Source: Chloroflexota bacterium (lineage in GTDB: Bacteria > Chloroflexota > FW602-bin22 > JACPRP01). From it: DNA of 36,575 nucleotides. The notes below the pieces were generated by a model, which was not told where the DNA came from, did no database searches, and saw only the letters and a program-made list of their open reading frames with translations. Both the position numbers and the translations under genes were made by a program. The stretch spans positions 1-36,575 of the forward strand of contig JACQUC010000227.1 in the NCBI GenBank assembly GCA_016210495.1, given 5' to 3'. Positions 6,287 through 13,938 of the stretch are shown here, in pieces; the stretch's first letter is position 1, and every line of letters starts with the position of its first letter.

Positions 6287-7462
6287 TCAGACGACCCTGG
6301 TATCCAGTGGATGGTACGCCCTGGCCTTCGACGGCAGCACAAAGGTGGCCTCACCCGGCATGGTGTTCTCGCCTCTCTGATTGAAGGCCGACGTTTCGAC
6401 GTCGACACAGGTTTCGCCGTCTTCCACATATTTCCTCGTCACTTTGCCGCGCAGCCAGACGACGTCTGACATGTAGACAAAATGCCGGTACTCGGCACGA
6501 TTCCTCTTTATCCAGCCGTCGTCGCCGGCCCAGTTGGTGAGCAGGTGAATCAGCCAGCAGTGCCTCTGAATGCCGACGTCGTAGGGATAAGGGAGGCCCA
6601 TCGCGTTTGCCGCGGCCTTGTTGTAGTGAACGCCATAAATGGGCTCCAGCGCGGAAGTAGCGGGATCCCGAAATGCCCAGGAAGGGTGGTCCCGATACTT
6701 CCTAAGCGCCACGTGGTGAGCGAGGGTGTCGATCGGCGCCGCTCCCACGCAGTAGGCGATCATATCGGTCAGCCCAAACGGACCCTTGACCACCGGGCCA
6801 AGGTCATCGCCGACGCTCACGTCTTCCCAATAGCGCGGCTTGGCACCTCTCACTTCCTCCGCCAGCACCTGCTCTTCAATGTCGCGCAGCTCCCGCTCCC
6901 GCCACGGGTGGGGCAACTCGATGCCGGTGTACTTGCCTGTCTTCCTACCAGCCGCTCTCTCCACCCTCGCGATCCAAACCTTGGTCCTGGCCACCAGCTC
7001 GTCTTTCTGGTTGAAGTATCGTCCCTCTTGGTGCTCCATGATCATGCGCCCGGCAAATCGGCTGGGCTTCTCCTCGAAGCCCGTGAAGACGCACTCCGGT
7101 TTGATAACGTCGCCTTCCACAATGGGCTTGAAAAACTTGACTTCAGTGCCGGAATGGAATCCACCCACGCCGCGCAGCCCCTGCTGCACCCAGGCCGGGA
7201 ACACGCTAAAGATCCACGACGGAGGCGCCACGATCCTGCCGTACCTCGTCTCGCGCGCATACTGCTCGTCCCGCCACAACGGGTTGGGGTCGCCTACACC
7301 ATCGGCGAAGTGCCGAATGGCATCCTTGCTCGCCAATTCGTTGAAGATGTTCCTGATGCGCATCTTCGAGCCGATACGGCTTCTCAGTTGCTCCAAGGCT
7401 TCGTCTGTGATCAGGCCATCGCCCATCGACACCTGAGCCTTGCTCGGCCCTACGTCAGTCAC
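6287..7462 (-). CDS. Tandem-hotdog MaoC-like acyl dehydratase
   Basis: A 391-residue protein with two hotdog modules. The N-terminal part (about 30-165) has RNIFNELASKDAIRHFADGVGDPNPLW and RIVAPPSW, typical of FAS1-type dehydratases (MaoC_dehydrat_N). The second (about 205-385) carries the YWEDVSVGDDLGPVVKGP segment common to MaoC proteins. Such proteins hydrate or dehydrate 2-enoyl/3-hydroxyacyl-CoA thioesters. The second module has no obvious D-x4-H hydratase motif, so the catalytic half is uncertain. The start is read as GTG 7462; an in-frame ATG at 7426 is also possible. It lies 141 nt after the UbiD/CoA-transferase pair and 190 nt before the mutase, and probably acts on the same acyl-CoA intermediates. 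Confidence 0.85.
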   Translation of the reverse strand: MTDVGPSKAQVSMGDGLITDEALEQLRSRIGSKMRIRNIFNELASKDAIRHFADGVGDPNPLWRDEQYARETRYGRIVAPPSWIFSVFPAWVQQGLRGVGGFHSGTEVKFFKPIVEGDVIKPECVFTGFEEKPSRFAGRMIMEHQEGRYFNQKDELVARTKVWIARVERAAGRKTGKYTGIELPHPWRERELRDIEEQVLAEEVRGAKPRYWEDVSVGDDLGPVVKGPFGLTDMIAYCVGAAPIDTLAHHVALRKYRDHPSWAFRDPATSALEPIYGVHYNKAAANAMGLPYPYDVGIQRHCWLIHLLTNWAGDDGWIKRNRAEYRHFVYMSDVVWLRGKVTRKYVEDGETCVDVETSAFNQRGENTMPGEATFVLPSKARAYHPLDTRVV

Positions 7463-7522
7463 TTACCCTGTCCCTCGCTTCCAGAATCGTCATCCAAATT
7501 CCCTATCGTGCAGCAGCAGGAA

Positions 7523-7550
7523 CGTAGGAGCGGACGTCCGCTGTCCGCCC
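7523..7550. repeat. Short palindromic repeat, CGTAGGRGC type
   Basis: CGTAGGAGCGGAC (7523-7535) is followed by GTCCGCCC (7543-7550), with GCGGAC/GTCCGC paired. It shares its layout with copies at 13235, 15396, 19894, 24400 (inverted) and 31269, and lies 53 nt 3' of the preceding stop codon. Confidence 0.6.
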
Positions 7551-7603
7551 CGGGGCGGGGGGGCCAGGCATTTCCGCAAACTAGCGTACACTACCTAAGC
7601 CCC

Positions 7604-8884
7604 CTATCCGGCCACCAACTCGGCGCGGAAGTCAGGATGTGCAATTGCCGCCAGGCAGCGTGCCCTTTCGCGCAGCCCTTTGCCCCGCAAGTCGGCCACG
7701 CCGTACTCGGTCACGACGTAGTGCAGATCGGCCTTGGTCGTCGTCACCGCGGCGCCTGTCCCCAGCCGGGGAACGATGCGGGAACGCTTGCCCCCGGCAG
7801 CCGTGGAGGGAAGCGCGATAATCGACTTCCCCCCGGGCGAGCGGGCCGCACCACGGATGAAGTCCTGCTGGCCGCCGACCCCGCTGACCTGCAAGCCACC
7901 GATGCTTTCCGCGTTCACCTGCCCCGTCAAATCGATTTCGATGGCAGAGTTAATGGCCACGAAATTGGCGATCCGACCGATAACCGCCGCGTCCTGAGTA
8001 TACGTTGCCGGGTGCATCTCGACGTCCGGGTTCTCGTGGGCGAAACGGTACAGCGCCTCCGTGCCCAGCAGCATCGACGTCACCGCTTTGCCAGTGTTCA
8101 CGGCCTTGGCCGCGTTGGTGATAACGCCGCTTCGCATCAGCGGCACCAGCGCGTCCGACATCATACCGCTGTGGACGCCGAGGTCTCGTTTCTGGCCCAG
8201 TGCGCCCAGGATGGCATTGGGTATTATGCCGATGCCGATTTGAATCGTCGCCCCGTCCGGGATCAGCTCTGCCACCCGGCTCGCCACGGCCAGGGACACC
8301 TCGTCCGGAGGAGGCGGTGCCGGAAACGTCAGAACGGGCCGCGACGATTCCACCACCCACGTCAGTCGCGAGACGTGGATCGTACAGTTGCCGAAGGTGC
8401 GCGGCATTTGCCCGTTAACCTCGGCCACCACGGTCCTGGCCGCCTGGGCCGCGGACATAGTGAAATCCACCGACACGCCAAAGCTGCAGTAGCCGTCGGC
8501 ATTCGGCGGAGCGACCTGCACCAGCGCCACATCGGGAACCAGGGGGCCATCGGTCAGCAGTCGCGGAATCTGCGACAGGTTGCACGGGACGTAGTCGGCG
8601 CGACCGTCCCTTACCGCCTGGACCATCGGACCTCCGATTTGTAGCGTCAGGATAGCGAAGTGACCGCGCAGGTCGTTTTGCAGATATCTGGCCCCGTCGG
8701 GCGGAAACGCGCTGACGATACGGACCGCCTCGAGTCTGGCGCAGTCCGCGATCAGCGCCTCCACCAACGTCTGTGGCTCGCCGCAGGCGTTGCCCAGAAA
8801 CACGGTGTGACCGCACTGCACCGCCCGGACGGCCTCCGTCGCGCTCGTCTTCCGGGATTCGTAAGCGTCCTTCCAGTCGCCCAT
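7604..8884 (-). CDS. Acetyl-CoA hydrolase/transferase-family protein lacking the catalytic glutamate
   Basis: A 426-residue homologue of 4-hydroxybutyrate/butyryl-CoA:acetate CoA-transferases, with GIGIIPNAILGALG (218-231) and the C-terminal INSAIEIDLTGQVNAESIGG and YVVTEYGVADLRGK blocks. In active members the Glu that forms the enzyme-CoA thioester lies in LGxHxEM (Glu238 of the Clostridium aminobutyricum enzyme). Here the segment reads LGVHSGMMSD, with Gly240 at that position; the codon is GGT, not GAA or GAG. Classical ping-pong CoA transfer is therefore doubtful. The ATG lies 2 nt after the UbiD stop, so the two genes should be translationally coupled. It could be a hydrolase-like, scaffolding or substrate-binding partner of UbiD. 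The second homologue (26744-28072) keeps the Glu. Confidence 0.92.
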   Translation of the reverse strand: MGDWKDAYESRKTSATEAVRAVQCGHTVFLGNACGEPQTLVEALIADCARLEAVRIVSAFPPDGARYLQNDLRGHFAILTLQIGGPMVQAVRDGRADYVPCNLSQIPRLLTDGPLVPDVALVQVAPPNADGYCSFGVSVDFTMSAAQAARTVVAEVNGQMPRTFGNCTIHVSRLTWVVESSRPVLTFPAPPPPDEVSLAVASRVAELIPDGATIQIGIGIIPNAILGALGQKRDLGVHSGMMSDALVPLMRSGVITNAAKAVNTGKAVTSMLLGTEALYRFAHENPDVEMHPATYTQDAAVIGRIANFVAINSAIEIDLTGQVNAESIGGLQVSGVGGQQDFIRGAARSPGGKSIIALPSTAAGGKRSRIVPRLGTGAAVTTTKADLHYVVTEYGVADLRGKGLRERARCLAAIAHPDFRAELVAG

Positions 8885-8886
8885 GC

Positions 8887-10353
8887 CTAGTAAGCAAGCT
8901 CCTCCGCAGTGGAAGGCTTGTCCTTCGGGAAAAGGACGTCGCCGAACTTCTCCCTGATCTGTGCCTGGAGCTCCGGGCTATACGTTATGCTCTTCTTGAT
9001 GTTCGGGTCCCAGTGCGCCGGCCGGCAGGCATCGATGATGCAGCGGGAATTGTACACGAAGGGTGCCGGCTTGTCCGAGGTCCTTTCTTCGAGTGGCAGC
9101 GCCATATCCATGGCGTCGCTCCAGCAGCTCTTCGCGATCTCGATGGACCTTTGAGGATCGGCCCGCCGTGCCACCGCCCAGATCACCTGGTCGAGGTTAT
9201 AAGGATCTATGTCGTCGTCGACGACGATGGTGTACTTGCCCATATACGCGCCGCTATGGCAGAAAGTGGCGATGTATGCGGCCTGCCTGGATTGGCCCGC
9301 GTGCATATTCTTGATCGATACGACCAGCCACGACCTGGCATTGTAAAGGGCTACTCCCTTGATGCCCCGCACTCCCGCCCTTTCCATCTGGTCCCAAATC
9401 ACAGCGGCATACCTCATGTTTCCCGTCAGCCCTCCCCTTTTGGGAAGGCGGGAAGGGGGACTTGGCGACTGGACCGTGAGAATCGGATTGTCTCTGTGGA
9501 GCACCCTTTTCACGCGAATGACCGGAGCCGACCGTAGCTCGCTGTAGCCCGTCCATTCGCCGAACGGCCCTTCCATCCTGACATCGCCGGGGAGCACCTC
9601 CCCTTCGATGGCGATCTCAGTGTGCGCGGGAATGGGCAGCCCGGTAAGCTCACCCTTGATCACTTCGATGGGTTCGCCCTTGAAGTACCCGGCCAGCTCA
9701 TATTCCCCGCCGTCGGTGTGCTCCATATGAACCACGGCGACCTCGAAGATGGCCGGTTCTATGCCCACCAGCACCACAATCGGACACGGCAGTCCCCGGT
9801 CGTGATACTTCTTGACGATCAGTTGGCCGTCCTTGCCCCCACTGGCGTATAGGCCCAGGCTCTTCTCGTCGTGCGCCTGTATCCTATACGTGCCGAGGTT
9901 CACCTGTCCCGTATCCGGATCCCTCACGACAATCGCGTCGGTGGTGCCGATGTATCGACCGCCGTCTTCGGGATGGATCTTGGGGACCGGGAACCTCAAG
10001 ATGTTGACGTCGTCACCCTCTTGAACGTTCTCCAGAATCGGCCCCGAGTCAACCCACTGGGGCGGCACCGGCCTGAAACGATGCAGGAACTCCTTGTATT
10101 CCCTGCAGAGGTCGTTGCCCCTCTTGTCACTGCTGAAGCTCATGCCCAGCATCCAGCGGCGAACGGACATGGTCAAGTTCAGCAGTATCCTGTACCCGGC
10201 CGGGTAACCGACCACGTTGTCGATGAGCACGGCATCATCGGTCATCGAAGCGATAGTGCCCACTTCCAAATCCCAGTGCGCACCATTCACCCTCTTCAAT
10301 TCACCGATCTCGTCGACCTTCTTTAGCCAATCCCTTAGATCCTTTGGTGCCAT
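8887..10353 (-). CDS. UbiD-family (prenyl-FMN) decarboxylase, copy A
   Basis: A 488-residue UbiD-family protein. These enzymes use prenylated FMN, made by UbiX, to decarboxylate or carboxylate aromatic, heteroaromatic or unsaturated acids. The Arg-Glu-Glu triad is present: Arg157 in NLGTYRIQ and Glu261/Glu266 in EGPFGEWTGY, with the same 104- and 5-residue spacing as Fdc1 Arg173/Glu277/Glu282. ATG 10353 follows GGAGGT by 5 nt and is preferred to an upstream ATG at 10383. It is the first gene of a pair with the Glu-less CoA-transferase homologue, which suggests an acyl-CoA or free-acid substrate handled by both. No ubiX is nearby. The true substrate is unknown. Confidence 0.93.
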   Translation of the reverse strand: MAPKDLRDWLKKVDEIGELKRVNGAHWDLEVGTIASMTDDAVLIDNVVGYPAGYRILLNLTMSVRRWMLGMSFSSDKRGNDLCREYKEFLHRFRPVPPQWVDSGPILENVQEGDDVNILRFPVPKIHPEDGGRYIGTTDAIVVRDPDTGQVNLGTYRIQAHDEKSLGLYASGGKDGQLIVKKYHDRGLPCPIVVLVGIEPAIFEVAVVHMEHTDGGEYELAGYFKGEPIEVIKGELTGLPIPAHTEIAIEGEVLPGDVRMEGPFGEWTGYSELRSAPVIRVKRVLHRDNPILTVQSPSPPSRLPKRGGLTGNMRYAAVIWDQMERAGVRGIKGVALYNARSWLVVSIKNMHAGQSRQAAYIATFCHSGAYMGKYTIVVDDDIDPYNLDQVIWAVARRADPQRSIEIAKSCWSDAMDMALPLEERTSDKPAPFVYNSRCIIDACRPAHWDPNIKKSITYSPELQAQIREKFGDVLFPKDKPSTAEELAY

Positions 10354-10387
10354 TTGAACCTCCATATAAGTTCCAAAGTGCAACAGT

Positions 10388-10514
10388 TCACCACGGAGGC
10401 ACGGAGACGAATAATTGTTGAGACGGACAGTGCGTCCGCTTGTTTCCTAACCTTTCCCCCCTTGCCGTTTCACAATCTTCCGCGCCTCTCCGTGTCTCTG
10501 TGTCTCCGTGGTGA
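10388..10514. repeat. Inverted repeat, CACCACGGAGGCACGGAG type
   Basis: The left arm TTCACCACGGAGGCACGGAG (10388-10407) pairs with the right arm CTCCGTGTCTCTGTGTCTCCGTGGTGAG (about 10487-10514), with about 80 nt between them. It begins 11 nt 3' of the stop of the ABC ATPase gene and fills most of the gap before UbiD copy A. Confidence 0.65.
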
Positions 10515-10525
10515 GTCCCTCGTCT

Positions 10526-11269
10526 CTATCTTACGCCAAGAAGGGTAATGACCTTCTTTTGCAGGGCCAACAGATTGGGGTCTTCAAATTCCCTCGGTCT
10601 GGGAAGATCTACCCCGACTTGTTCAAAGACGGTGGCGGGTTTCGAGCTCACGAGAAAGATCTTGTTGGCGAGGAAAACCGCCTCCAGGGCGTTGTGGGTG
10701 ATAAAGATTACCGTCTTTCTTTCCAACTCCCAGATCTCCAGCAGCTTCCTGCGCAGATCCCGCGCCGTAAACTCGTCCAGGTTGCTGAAAGGCTCGTCCA
10801 TAAGCAAGAGGTCAGGCAGAACGCAAAGCGCCCGAGCGATAGAGACCCTTTGCTGCATTCCTCCCGACAGCGCCAGTGGATAGTAACTGGCGTAGTCCTG
10901 AAGATCCACCAGCCTCAAGTAATGCGCTATTCTCCGCGCTTTTTCCTCGGCGGGCACCCGCATCGCCGTCAGGACAAAACCCAGGTTATCTTCTACTTTC
11001 TTCCAGTTCAACAGTCGAGGCTCCTGGAAAACGTAGGAGATGCGTGCCTTACCATTTGGAGTGGTCCCAAGAGCTATGTCGCCGGCGTCCTTGGGCACGA
11101 GTCCGGCAAGAATATTGAGGGTCGTGGACTTCCCGCACCCTGACGGGCCCAGCAAACAAACGAAGTCGCCGTCGTCAGCACAAAAACTAAAATCCTTCAA
11201 CACCTGGAGGCTGGAGCCCTCCTGGGTGATGAAGCTCTTTGCCAGTTGCCTGACAGATACGCTGGTCAC
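10526..11269 (-). CDS. ABC transporter ATP-binding protein, NitT/TauT (SsuB-like) type
   Basis: A 247-residue nucleotide-binding subunit. Walker A is GPSGCGKST (41-49), the Q-loop lies in YVFQEPRLLNW, the signature is LSGGMQQ (134-140), Walker B is LLLMDEP (154-160) and the switch His is in ITHNALEA (about 192). The D-E-A element after the H-loop and the overall length match SsuB/TauB/NrtD. The start is GTG 11269 after GGAGAAGG. It lies 11 nt after the permease gene in the order binding protein, permease, ATPase. It energises uptake of a small anion or nitrogen/sulfur compound; the ligand cannot be assigned. Confidence 0.94.
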   Translation of the reverse strand: MTSVSVRQLAKSFITQEGSSLQVLKDFSFCADDGDFVCLLGPSGCGKSTTLNILAGLVPKDAGDIALGTTPNGKARISYVFQEPRLLNWKKVEDNLGFVLTAMRVPAEEKARRIAHYLRLVDLQDYASYYPLALSGGMQQRVSIARALCVLPDLLLMDEPFSNLDEFTARDLRRKLLEIWELERKTVIFITHNALEAVFLANKIFLVSSKPATVFEQVGVDLPRPREFEDPNLLALQKKVITLLGVR

Positions 11270-11280
11270 GACCTTCTCCT

Positions 11281-12063
11281 CTAAAGCATCACGCTAGGGC
11301 GCCAGCTCAAGTACCTTCTCTCCACATGCTTGATCAGGCCGTACTCGATCAGCAGCATAACCAGGGTAAAGGCCATGGTCCAGGCCAGGACGCCGGCCAG
11401 GTCGAAAAGTTGGTAGCTGAAATGGACCATATAGCCGACCCCTTTGTTCATCCCCAGCAGTTCGATGACGACGACGATCTTCCAGGCGAAGCTCAGGCCG
11501 ATGCGCGTAGAGGCCAGTATGTAGGGCATCAACTGCGGCAAGAAGATATCCCTGACAATCATTCCCCTACTCGCCTCAAAAACCTTGGCCATCTCGATCA
11601 GCTTCCGATCCAGCGACTTCGTCCCCTCCCAGAAGTTCAGAGCGATAAAGGGACACGAGATGATGAAGATCGAGAATACCACCGCCGCCTCGTTGATGCC
11701 GAAAAGTATCAGGGAGACGACGGCCCACATCAGACCTGGGATCGTTAGCCCGATGAGCACCTCCATCTCCAAGAGCCTCTCGAAGGATCGGCTCACCCCC
11801 ATTGCGATCCCAACCCCCAGGCCCACGACGAGGGCGAAGGCGAACCCTGCGAAGACCCTCAGGATCGTGACATAAGAATGCTCGAAGAAGGCGCCGTTCA
11901 GAAACACGTCGAACAGCAGCTTGCGACCGGTGTCGACAGGGGTAGGAAAGGTCTTTGGTGGAAGTAGTACGGATACCAGCCACCAAATCCCCAGAAGGAT
12001 GAGCAGGCTCAACCCCCTCAAGAATAGGGAGGTCCTAACTATCTTCCCTGCCGAAACCTGCAC
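11281..12063 (-). CDS. ABC transporter permease, NitT/TauT (SsuC-like) type
   Basis: A 260-residue integral membrane protein with about six hydrophobic segments, the first at 14-34 (LFLRGLSLLILLGIWWLVSV). The cytoplasmic coupling segment near EMAKVFEASRGMIVRDIFLPQLMPYILAS is the EAA loop that docks on the ATPase. The GTG start at 12063 lies 6 nt after the binding-protein stop. With the flanking genes it forms a complete importer of the nitrate/taurine/aliphatic sulfonate class. Confidence 0.93.
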   Translation of the reverse strand: MQVSAGKIVRTSLFLRGLSLLILLGIWWLVSVLLPPKTFPTPVDTGRKLLFDVFLNGAFFEHSYVTILRVFAGFAFALVVGLGVGIAMGVSRSFERLLEMEVLIGLTIPGLMWAVVSLILFGINEAAVVFSIFIISCPFIALNFWEGTKSLDRKLIEMAKVFEASRGMIVRDIFLPQLMPYILASTRIGLSFAWKIVVVIELLGMNKGVGYMVHFSYQLFDLAGVLAWTMAFTLVMLLIEYGLIKHVERRYLSWRPSVML

Positions 12064-12069
12064 GTATTC

Positions 12070-13143
12070 CTACACCTGCAAGATAATGTCGCCAATAGGT
12101 GGCATCTTCTCGAGCAACTTGAATTCCACCATCCTCTTGGCCGTAAGCTCGATGTTCTCCAGTATCTTGGGGGTCCACTTCGGCACGAACAGGTCTGGGA
12201 TGCGCTTGCCGGCGAGCGCGATTTCCTCGGGTTTCTCGAAGCCAAAGAACTTGGCGTAGTCCTGGTATGCCTTCGGCTCGCTAATCAAAACGTTTTGCGT
12301 CTCTTCGATGGCCCTGGCTATCCTTTTGACGGCGTCCTGGTTCTTGGCGATCCAGTCTTTCCAGGCACCGTAACCCAGCGTGAACAGCTTCTCGCCGGTC
12401 AGTTCCTGCCAGATCCCTCGCGTCGTGGTCACCTCGTCGAACACACCCTGGGCGATGGTGATGGAGGCGCGGGGCTCGACCAGGGTAGCCGCGTCGATCT
12501 CCTTCTTCTGCAGCAACCCCTCCAGAAGAAGATTGTCGCCGAAGACCACCTGGAAATCCTTTTCCAGTTCCAGCCCCATCACCTTGGTCACCAGCATCAG
12601 ATCCTGGTAAACGCTGCTGGTCCTGCCCAGTGAGCCTATCTTCTTTCCTCGCAGATCCTTGATGTGTTTGTACGGCGCGCCCTTGAGCGCTACTATGGAT
12701 GTGTGATTCGCTTGAATTGGCTGGAACAACTGGATTGTCTTGCCCTGTTCCCACACCCGAAATGTCTCCACCACTCCCAGAAAGGACACGTCGAGAACTT
12801 TGTTGAGAAATGCCGCCGAGGCGTCGGCGGCGGTAAACGTCTTCACGTCGGGGTCGATGTTGTACTTCTCGGTGATCTTTCTATCGCGCATTATCACCGG
12901 TAGCACGCCACCGAGACCCACCGCCGTTGCTCCAAGCGTAAACTTCAGCGGTGCCGTTTTGGCTGGGGGCGGCGCCGCGGCCTGTGGCGTGGCCTGCGCG
13001 GCTGGCGCGGGCTTCGGAGCCGTCGTCGCCGTCGGGCTCGGCGCCGCCGCGGGAGCGCACGCTCCTACCGAAGCCAGTCCGGCAAAGCCGATCGCGCCTC
13101 CCACTGCCTTGAGGAAGTCCCTTCGTCTGATCGTTCTGGCCAT
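12070..13143 (-). CDS. ABC transporter substrate-binding lipoprotein (NMT1/SsuA-like)
   Basis: A 357-residue exported protein. The N-terminus MARTIRRRDFLKAVGG is a twin-arginine signal, followed by a lipobox ending at Cys29 (ASVGAC) and an Ala/Pro/Thr-rich linker to about residue 70. The binding domain follows, with LGGVLPVIMRDRKITEKYNI and IVALKGAPYKHIKDLRGKKI as in NMT1/SsuA proteins. The start is ATG 13143 with AAAGGAGAA upstream; the frame is open further upstream, but that part is encoded by a palindromic repeat and is not family-like. It is the first gene of the ABC operon, just downstream of a DUF1989 gene, so a nitrogen compound is a reasonable but unproven ligand. Confidence 0.93.
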   Translation of the reverse strand: MARTIRRRDFLKAVGGAIGFAGLASVGACAPAAAPSPTATTAPKPAPAAQATPQAAAPPPAKTAPLKFTLGATAVGLGGVLPVIMRDRKITEKYNIDPDVKTFTAADASAAFLNKVLDVSFLGVVETFRVWEQGKTIQLFQPIQANHTSIVALKGAPYKHIKDLRGKKIGSLGRTSSVYQDLMLVTKVMGLELEKDFQVVFGDNLLLEGLLQKKEIDAATLVEPRASITIAQGVFDEVTTTRGIWQELTGEKLFTLGYGAWKDWIAKNQDAVKRIARAIEETQNVLISEPKAYQDYAKFFGFEKPEEIALAGKRIPDLFVPKWTPKILENIELTAKRMVEFKLLEKMPPIGDIILQV

Positions 13144-13224
13144 CTCAAACTTCTCCTTTCGTTTCCCGTGATTTGCGTCGCGGCTATTACAAGAAGTTGC
13201 GCAACAAGAGCCCTGCCGCTGCCA

Positions 13225-13268
13225 AGCGACACCTCGTAGGGGCAACCCTGCGTGGTTGCCCTGTCGCT
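13225..13268. repeat. Short palindromic repeat, CGTAGGGGC type with extended arms
   Basis: GGGCAACC (13240-13247) pairs with GGTTGCCC (13254-13261) around CTGCGT. Outside it AGCGACA (13225-13231) pairs with TGTCGCT (13262-13268). The 27-nt core 13235-13261 is identical to 31269-31295. CGCTGCCA occurs at 13217-13224 and 13265-13272 as a possible 8-bp direct repeat. It lies 23 nt 3' of the DUF1989 stop. Confidence 0.7.
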
Positions 13269-13291
13269 GCCAGTAGGCCACAGTGCTCACA

Positions 13292-13912
13292 CTAAGGCTC
13301 AAAAACCCGAATTCGCACGTCCTTGTCTTTGTTGCCGGCTGGGCACGCGCTCACCGCTACCAGACAGCTCATCTCGGCTCGTAGCTCGACGAAGGAGCCG
13401 GGTTCGGGTCTCGCTGAAGAGAAGTGCATCGCTCCCGTACGCCCGTCTATCTCCATAATCTGAAAGATGTTGAACGGACTGGGGATATCTTCTGAAGCGA
13501 TGTTCCACGGCCGCAGCGCTTCGGTGAGGTTCTCCCAGCACCCATGGTCCGGTAGCTCTTCCTTGCTAGACGCGCTAACCTCTGGCCACCGTCCAGACTC
13601 GTACGTCGAAAGATAGGATGCCCTGCTACACATGCCTGCTTGCAGATCGTGGGTGCCCAGCGGACAACTGTCCTCCAGGATCGTTAGCATAACGTTGTTT
13701 CGTTTCGAAACAAGCGTGTCGCCACGGCTAATGAAAATACTTCCGGCGTTGATCTTGGTTCGGGCCTGGTCGAACCTCTCGCGCAGGTCCGCGAGGTTGA
13801 ACGCGACGAAGTCCACGATGGATTCTCCGATGACGCGGATGTGCTGGCCCTCGCGCAAGGTAAACGCCGCCCCCGTGTTCCTGCGCACGATCGCGTCTTC
13901 GAGCAGTTTCAA
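13292..13912 (-). CDS. DUF1989 (urea carboxylase-associated) protein
   Basis: A 206-residue DUF1989 protein, recognised from ILEDSCPLGTHDLQAGMCSRASY (about 107-129) and the C-terminal VSACPAGNKD segment, whose Cys/His residues are probably metal ligands. Characterised relatives are the two subunits of carboxyguanidine deiminase (CgdAB), which act with guanidine carboxylase; others are urea carboxylase-associated proteins. The start is best read as TTG 13912, preceded by GGGAGG 6 nt away; upstream codons overlap the aminotransferase and are not family-like. It lies 26 nt after the aminotransferase and upstream of a NitT-type transporter. No carboxylase, allophanate hydrolase or second DUF1989 gene is present, so guanidine use is not supported. 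The reaction is unknown. Confidence 0.85.
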   Translation of the reverse strand: MKLLEDAIVRRNTGAAFTLREGQHIRVIGESIVDFVAFNLADLRERFDQARTKINAGSIFISRGDTLVSKRNNVMLTILEDSCPLGTHDLQAGMCSRASYLSTYESGRWPEVSASSKEELPDHGCWENLTEALRPWNIASEDIPSPFNIFQIMEIDGRTGAMHFSSARPEPGSFVELRAEMSCLVAVSACPAGNKDKDVRIRVFEP

Positions 13913-13938
13913 GCCGTTCCTCCCTGCTTCAGCGTCGG

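Noticed and set aside
6482..8644. 720-codon plus-strand open frame
   Set aside because: It runs antisense to the MaoC-like and CoA-transferase genes, whose protein families are clear. Its Arg/His/Pro-rich translation has no recognisable domain and is typical of a GC-rich shadow frame.
10508..11143. 211-codon plus-strand open frame
   Set aside because: It is antisense to the ABC ATPase gene, whose Walker and signature motifs are intact, and it begins inside a palindromic repeat.
13144..13302. N-terminal extension of the ABC binding protein
   Set aside because: The open frame extends 53 codons upstream, but those codons translate a palindromic repeat. The twin-arginine signal with a ribosome site starts at 13143.
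12070..13912. Guanidine degradation locus with a guanidine riboswitch
   Set aside because: Only one DUF1989 gene is present, with no carboxylase or hydrolase, and I could not recognise a guanidine riboswitch upstream of the relevant genes.
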